From the NCBI GenBank assembly GCA_905183005.1, contig CAJJDO010000040.1, forward strand, positions 62,001 through 126,000: 64,000 bases of DNA, given 5' to 3'. Each line of letters starts with the position of its first letter. The stretch's first letter is position 1. Shown piece by piece: positions 59,940 through 64,000 of the stretch. A model generated the notes under the pieces. The model was not told the DNA's origin. It ran no database searches and saw nothing but the letters and a program-made list of their open reading frames with translations. Position numbers and translations under genes: made by a program. This stretch comes from Paramecium pentaurelia. Taxonomy: Eukaryota > Ciliophora > Oligohymenophorea > Peniculida > Parameciidae.

Positions 59940-60910
59940 ATGGGACAAGAATGTTAGAAATGCTAAATGAGGCCAGAAGTACAACATTAAAGTGAATTAA
60001 ATAAAAAAGAAGAAATTAGTTCTGATTCTGATTCTGATCCTGAATATGAAGAAGAAGACGAAAAACAGCCGTGTAAATATTAATGAGTTTATAATTAGAA
60101 AAACCACCTTCAATGGATAGTAAATCAAACTCTTCTACATTTTTTAAGGAGCAATACATTTCTTAAAATTCAAAGCATGAGTAAATTGAAAGTCTTTAGA
60201 ATTAAATAAAATTTGAAGATGGTGGAATCTATACTGGAATGATTATAAACAATAAGGCAAATGGATTTGGGAGATTAGTTATGCCAAATGGAGATATATA
60301 TGAGGGCAGTTTTATTAACAATTATTTAGAGGGAGATGGAAAATGTATTTATGCAAGAGGACCTATATACACTGGATAATTTAAGTAGGGAAAATCAAAT
60401 GGAATTGGTAAAGAAGTATGGCCTGATGGTTCTGTTTATGAAGGAGAGTTCTAAAATGGTAAAAAGAATGGAAAAGGAATTTATAAGTGGAGTTAGTAAA
60501 GTACATATAATGGAGAATGGTTGGATAATATGATTAATGGAATTGGTAAATATGAATGGCCAGATGGTAGGGTAATTTATTAGTTATTTAGAACATAGTC
60601 TTATTATGGTTATTGGGTTAGAAATTAAATGCATGGTCGAGGATTTTATAAATGGATAGATGGAAAATATTATGATGGAGAATATGAAGCCGATAAAAAG
60701 TCTGGATTTGGTATTTTTAATTGGCCTGATGGAAAATAATATTAGGGTTATTGGTTAGATGGAAAATAACATGGAAAAGGACTTATGATTAATAAAGAAG
60801 GAAAGAAAAAATTTGGAGAATGGTAAAATGGTAAATTAATAAGTTGTTCTGATGAATCTAATTTATAAATTATTCCAGATGGTTGGTTTCTGAACACTTT
60901 TAATTAATGA
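59940..60910 (+). CDS. MORN-repeat protein, 305 residues, divergent partner
   Basis: Introns of 26 and 27 nt leave 306 codons. It begins MGQECQKCQMRPEVQ (Gly2, Cys5, Cys8), followed by an acidic Ser-Asp-rich stretch and seven to eight MORN repeats: GIYTGMIINNKANGFGRLVM, DIYEGSFINNYLEGDGKCIY, SVYEGEFQNGKKNGKGIYKW, STYNGEWLDNMINGIGKYEW, RSYYGYWVRNQMHGRGFYKW and YYDGEYEADKKSGFGIFNW. The layout mirrors the gene at 58776-59886 in reverse, so the two are probably ancient duplicates sharing a bidirectional promoter. Membrane-associated scaffold, inferred. Confidence 0.87.
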
Positions 60911-61069
60911 TTAAATTATTTTACTTGTATGTATATTCTTTTTTTATTATTTATTTTATCAGTATTTTAATAATATAATTCTTCTTATCACTTCAAGAAA
61001 AGAAAATAAATTAAATATTATATTTAAATTTGTATTTTATTAATTGAAAACATAGACATGATTCAGCAT

Positions 61070-61522
61070 TCATTATTTTTAGCTGTAAAAAAGAAGCATA
61101 TATTTAATTTTCATTAAAGATTTTTCCAATCCATCAATCATAACTTTCATATTTTAACATTATTATAGTTTTTCAAGGACTTCTTATTTTGAATTTGTGT
61201 TTTAAATAATACTTGAAAATATGTCTTTATATAATTTTTTAATTGCTTTATTTTTAATTTTCTAATTCTTTCTAATCTTATTTTTTCTTAGAGGAATCAA
61301 AGAATTGATAGAAATTTGATTAAAATCCTAACCCCCTGAAGGCTATTCGATCTATTAATTGTAACTATAAAAATCTTGATTGTTTATGTCATTTTCATAT
61401 TTATTCTTGTGAGTCTAACGACCAAACTGTATTGGAGACGATGAAATATCAAAGAATTCATTTTCATTCCAAGATTATTGAGGCCAATCATCTTCTGTAG
61501 ATTAATATTAATCAAGATTCAT
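61070..61522 (-). CDS. Uncharacterised protein, 150 residues
   Basis: One intronless frame: MNLDQYQSTEDDWPQQSWNE, NEFFDISSSPIQFGRQTHKN, then a basic helix region SLIPLRKNKIRKNQKIKNKA and IKKLYKDIFSSIIQN, ending VMIDGLEKSLMKIKYMLLFY. The acidic/aromatic N-terminus and basic helical C-terminus are typical of small nuclear or scaffold proteins. No family recognised. Convergent with the MORN gene ending at 60910. Confidence 0.6.
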
Positions 61523-62546
61523 TATTATTTATTCTAAATTATATTATTAGGCTCCATTTCAAGATTTATATTACTACATAATACGTAATATTTTTGATTT
61601 AATTGATATTTCTATAAAAATAAACATAAGAATTTAATTAATTATAAGAAGAAATAGAGAAATTTTTATTAATACTTAATTAGTTAAATACAAGTTATGT
61701 CAATTCAAATCTCTTTTGGAAGTGAATTCTAAATTTTTATAAAATTCTTAAGTACTTAATAATATTTATTTTATCCCTTTAAGTAATTAGTTATTTTTAC
61801 TCTTTGTAAATTTGCCATGGCCTTTACTATTAACCATTATTAATTATGAATTAATATTTCAAATTTTATAAGAATTATATTAGCTAAATTTTATAAAGTT
61901 GCTAAATTATGAATAAAAAATTGAGAAATTAACTTAAATTAGTTAAAAATCCAATGTTTTTTTATTATATAATTAGAAGATTTTTATATTTAAGTAATAA
62001 AAATCTAAATATTATCTTATAGATATGATATAGTAATATCTATATTAATAATCAAAATAAATATATAAAAATGATTATTGTTATTTCAAGTGGATATATA
62101 ATTAAGAACATATATTAAAGTTAAGTTGAGATGAGCGAAATTCATTAAATTTAGAGTAAATTCATAATATTAGAATTTTTTAATCATTCATTTATTTATT
62201 TAACAATCATCATTTTTTTTGACTAGTCTCTATTCTTTTTACATTTATTTTATATTATAGCATTATTTTTAAGTCCATTTGAAAAGATGTTTTATCATGT
62301 TTAATGTATATTGATATTTTGGTTAACAATATTGAATAATATTGAATTTAACATGTTATTATAATGAATTTCCAATTATAGAATGGATTCTGTTTGTATA
62401 AGATTTAGAATGGAGTTTGAATTAATGTTTGAATATGAATTATATATTTTTATAATATGAATTAATAAATAGTTTATTTTTTGATGATTTTAATACAACT
62501 ATTAATTAAACAACGTGCACATTATTGATATTAATTAATTTAATAA
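61523..62546. other. Divergent intergenic region
   Basis: About 1 kb of AT-rich sequence between the 150-residue gene and SEC61 beta. No supported gene, RNA or repeat. Confidence 0.45.
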
Positions 62547-62826
62547 ATGTCTGAAAAAGCTTAACTAGCCAAAGATGCAATAAAGAGAAGACAAGGTGGA
62601 GGCAAGAGTCGTAAGATATTTGTGTTTACATAATTTAGCATCAAAAACAACAGAGAATGGAGGATAATCAGGATTAAATTTCTATTCTGGAGATGTCTCA
62701 TCTCTAAAAGTTCAACCAAACACCGTACTTATAATTAGTCTTGTATATTTGGGAATCGTTGTGCTCTTACACATATTCAGCAAACTTAGATCAGGAGGAG
62801 CAGAAGCAACTCCAGAAGGACAATGA
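62547..62826 (+). CDS. SEC61B: Protein translocon subunit SEC61 beta
   Basis: One 28-nt intron at 62611-62638 leaves 83 residues. Pattern as in the family: soluble N-terminus (MSEKAQLAKDAIKRRQGGGK), conserved pre-membrane motif LNFYSGDVSSLKVQPNTVL (compare the animal RFYTDDSPGLKVGP), and a single C-terminal helix IISLVYLGIVVLLHIFSKL. It is the tail-anchored small subunit of the ER translocon. Unusually, about 15 residues (RSGGAEATPEGQ) follow the membrane helix on the lumenal side, where animal proteins have only a few. Confidence 0.92.
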
Positions 62827-63246
62827 TTCATATTATATTATATAAATATCTACGCAAATTTTGTTTATTAGATCATAATCATATATTATTGTAAGTTGAA
62901 ATCTTAATACTAAATGTTAAAGAGAATATAATTAATAATATAGAAGAATAAATGAAAATGAAATTGGATGATCTTAAGAATATAAATTTGAAAAGTACCT
63001 TAATTATCCTTAATTTAGGATATATAAATTAAATGTTATTGTAATTTAACTTTTATTGAACATATTACTAAATGTAGAAATTTTAGATTGAGATAACAAA
63101 TTATATTTTTTTAAATATTTCTATAAGAGATAAGAATTTGTATATAATGGTTTAATTCTTATTTTTGTATGATTTAAAAGTAATGTAAATTTGTTTATTG
63201 ATGAAAATGAATAGAGATCAATATAAATTAAATATTAAAATAAAAA
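62827..63246. other. Intergenic region
   Basis: AT-rich spacer between SEC61 beta and NOP10; nothing recognised. Confidence 0.4.
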
Positions 63247-63466
63247 ATGCATTTGAGGTATTATTTGAATGAGGAAGGAAAAAGAGTTTATACTTTAAAA
63301 AACACTCTTGATGATGGTTCATATACATTTAATGCTCATCCTGGTATTGATAAGAATTAATAATATAGCTAGATTTAGTCCTGATGATTTAAATTAGAAA
63401 TATCGTGTTGAATTAAAGAAGAGATTTGGTTTGTTACCAACTTAAAATGAACCTCATTAATTTTGA
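63247..63466 (+). CDS. NOP10: H/ACA ribonucleoprotein subunit NOP10
   Basis: One 25-nt intron at 63344-63368 leaves 64 residues, the same length as the human protein. The text follows the family from end to end: MHLRYYLNEEGKRVYTLKNT, TFNAHPARFSPDDLNQKYRV and ELKKRFGLLPTQN. NOP10 binds the pseudouridine synthase (dyskerin/CBF5) in H/ACA snoRNPs and telomerase. The splice falls inside HP|ARFSPDD, which confirms the intron. Good anchor for the genetic code and intron size of this genome. Confidence 0.97.
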
Positions 63467-63604
63467 AATGTTAATGATTATAAATTTATAATTTTATGCA
63501 ATATCAATTTACAAATATATATATGAAGAGAGAATAACTAAAGAAGATAATGTAAATATTTTTGTTAAAAACTAATACATTATTTTAATATAATTCGTTT
63601 AAAT

Positions 63605-64000
63605 ATGTCTTCAAATATAGAATTGGTTCCATTTTATAGTTCATTACTCCGTACAATTTAAAGTATGTACCAATAGAAATTGATTACAGCAGAAGAAAGA
63701 AGTGAATTAAAGAATTTTGTTGTTTCTCATGATTCGAAAGATTTAGGGCAATTATTTAAATCTTATGAAAAAGGATAATTGGAATAATTTATTTTGGAAA
63801 ATTACATAAATCCAAGAAATAATGAATAATTTATAGAAGATGAAGATGATTCATGTTATTCTATATCAGAAATTGAATGTTAAAAAAGTACATTAAGTTG
63901 CACTCCTAATTATTTTTTATGGTAATTGAAACAATCCAAATAAACTAAATAAGAAAAAGAAGGTAATCGTAAAAGATCAAATTCATTTACTACATTTAAA
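63605..64000 (+). CDS. Uncharacterised protein, 5' part only
   Basis: The frame is open from ATG to the window edge. It starts MSSNIELVPFYSSLLRTIQS with a helical region (MYQQKLITAEERSELKNFVV, SYEKGQLEQFILENYINP), then an acidic patch (FIEDEDDSCYSISEIECQKS) and a basic Gln/Lys stretch (QSKQTKQEKEGNRKRSNSF). The helix-acid-base order is common in ciliate regulatory proteins, often before a kinase or PH domain, but the rest is outside the window. No family can be assigned. Confidence 0.6.

Noticed and set aside
1..64000. Widespread pseudogenes because of in-frame TAA/TAG
   Set aside because: These codons fall at Gln positions in conserved families; TGA alone ends genes.
1..64000. tRNA, rRNA, CRISPR arrays, telomere repeats, complete transposons
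   Set aside because: No clover-leaf, rRNA core, regular spacer array, CCCCAA/CCCCAAA tract or transposase catalytic domain was found on reading both strands.

Overview
This window is a macronuclear-type (somatic) segment from a ciliate that reads TAA and TAG as glutamine and TGA as the only stop. Every recognisable protein needs that code. For example, the invariant Gln of the VQRY motif in a TTLL9 homologue is a TAA codon at 17836-17838. The DNA is extremely AT-rich. Almost all introns are 20-37 nt GT...AG, and genes are packed on both strands with gaps that are often under 100 bp. Tiny introns plus this code point to a Paramecium-like oligohymenophorean; I cannot name the species. All gene models below were spliced by eye. 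Many were checked by exon length divisible by three and by restored family motifs.

Layout. 1-11.5 kb: a degenerate protein kinase (cut by the window edge), a compact BRCA2, a FYVE/chaperonin/PIP-kinase protein (PIKfyve/Fab1), a TBC1D20-type Rab GAP and a PP2C phosphatase. 11.7-23.2 kb: CDC14 phosphatase, a MORN protein, an EF-hand protein, TTLL9 tubulin glutamylase-like ligase, a C2H2+LRR+coiled-coil protein, a C2H2 protein, a coiled-coil protein and a tiny basic protein. 23.3-32.6 kb: a four-helix membrane protein, a SIN3 corepressor, a Myb factor, a ubiquitin-like-domain PI4-kinase, the centriole protein SAS-4/CPAP and a small lipidation-motif protein. 32.7-42.5 kb: a small protein, an FHA+BRCT DNA-damage protein, an AGC kinase and two uncharacterised proteins that meet at an assembly join marked by one N between two copies of a 1,080-bp repeat. 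43.1-52.2 kb: two coiled-coil proteins, an MDR reductase, a sperm-tail PG-repeat protein, a WD40 protein, coatomer zeta, ATP12 and a new-looking FFAADDP-repeat protein. 52.2-57.3 kb: a gene-poor stretch holding only an HTH protein and a 75-residue MGC protein. 57.3-64 kb: a coiled-coil protein, a divergent pair of MORN proteins, a small unknown, SEC61 beta, NOP10 and a partial gene.

The content is a mix of housekeeping genes and many ciliary or basal-body candidates (TTLL9, SAS-4, three MORN proteins, PG-repeat protein, several coiled coils), with two homologous-recombination/DNA-damage genes. I see no operon logic, mobile element, tRNA, rRNA, CRISPR or telomere repeat. The items most worth follow-up are the FFAADDP/SSINPLTGA repeat protein, the SQ/TQ-rich FHA-BRCT protein, the single-BRC BRCA2, the in-frame run of TAA codons in PIKfyve and the N-flanked duplication.
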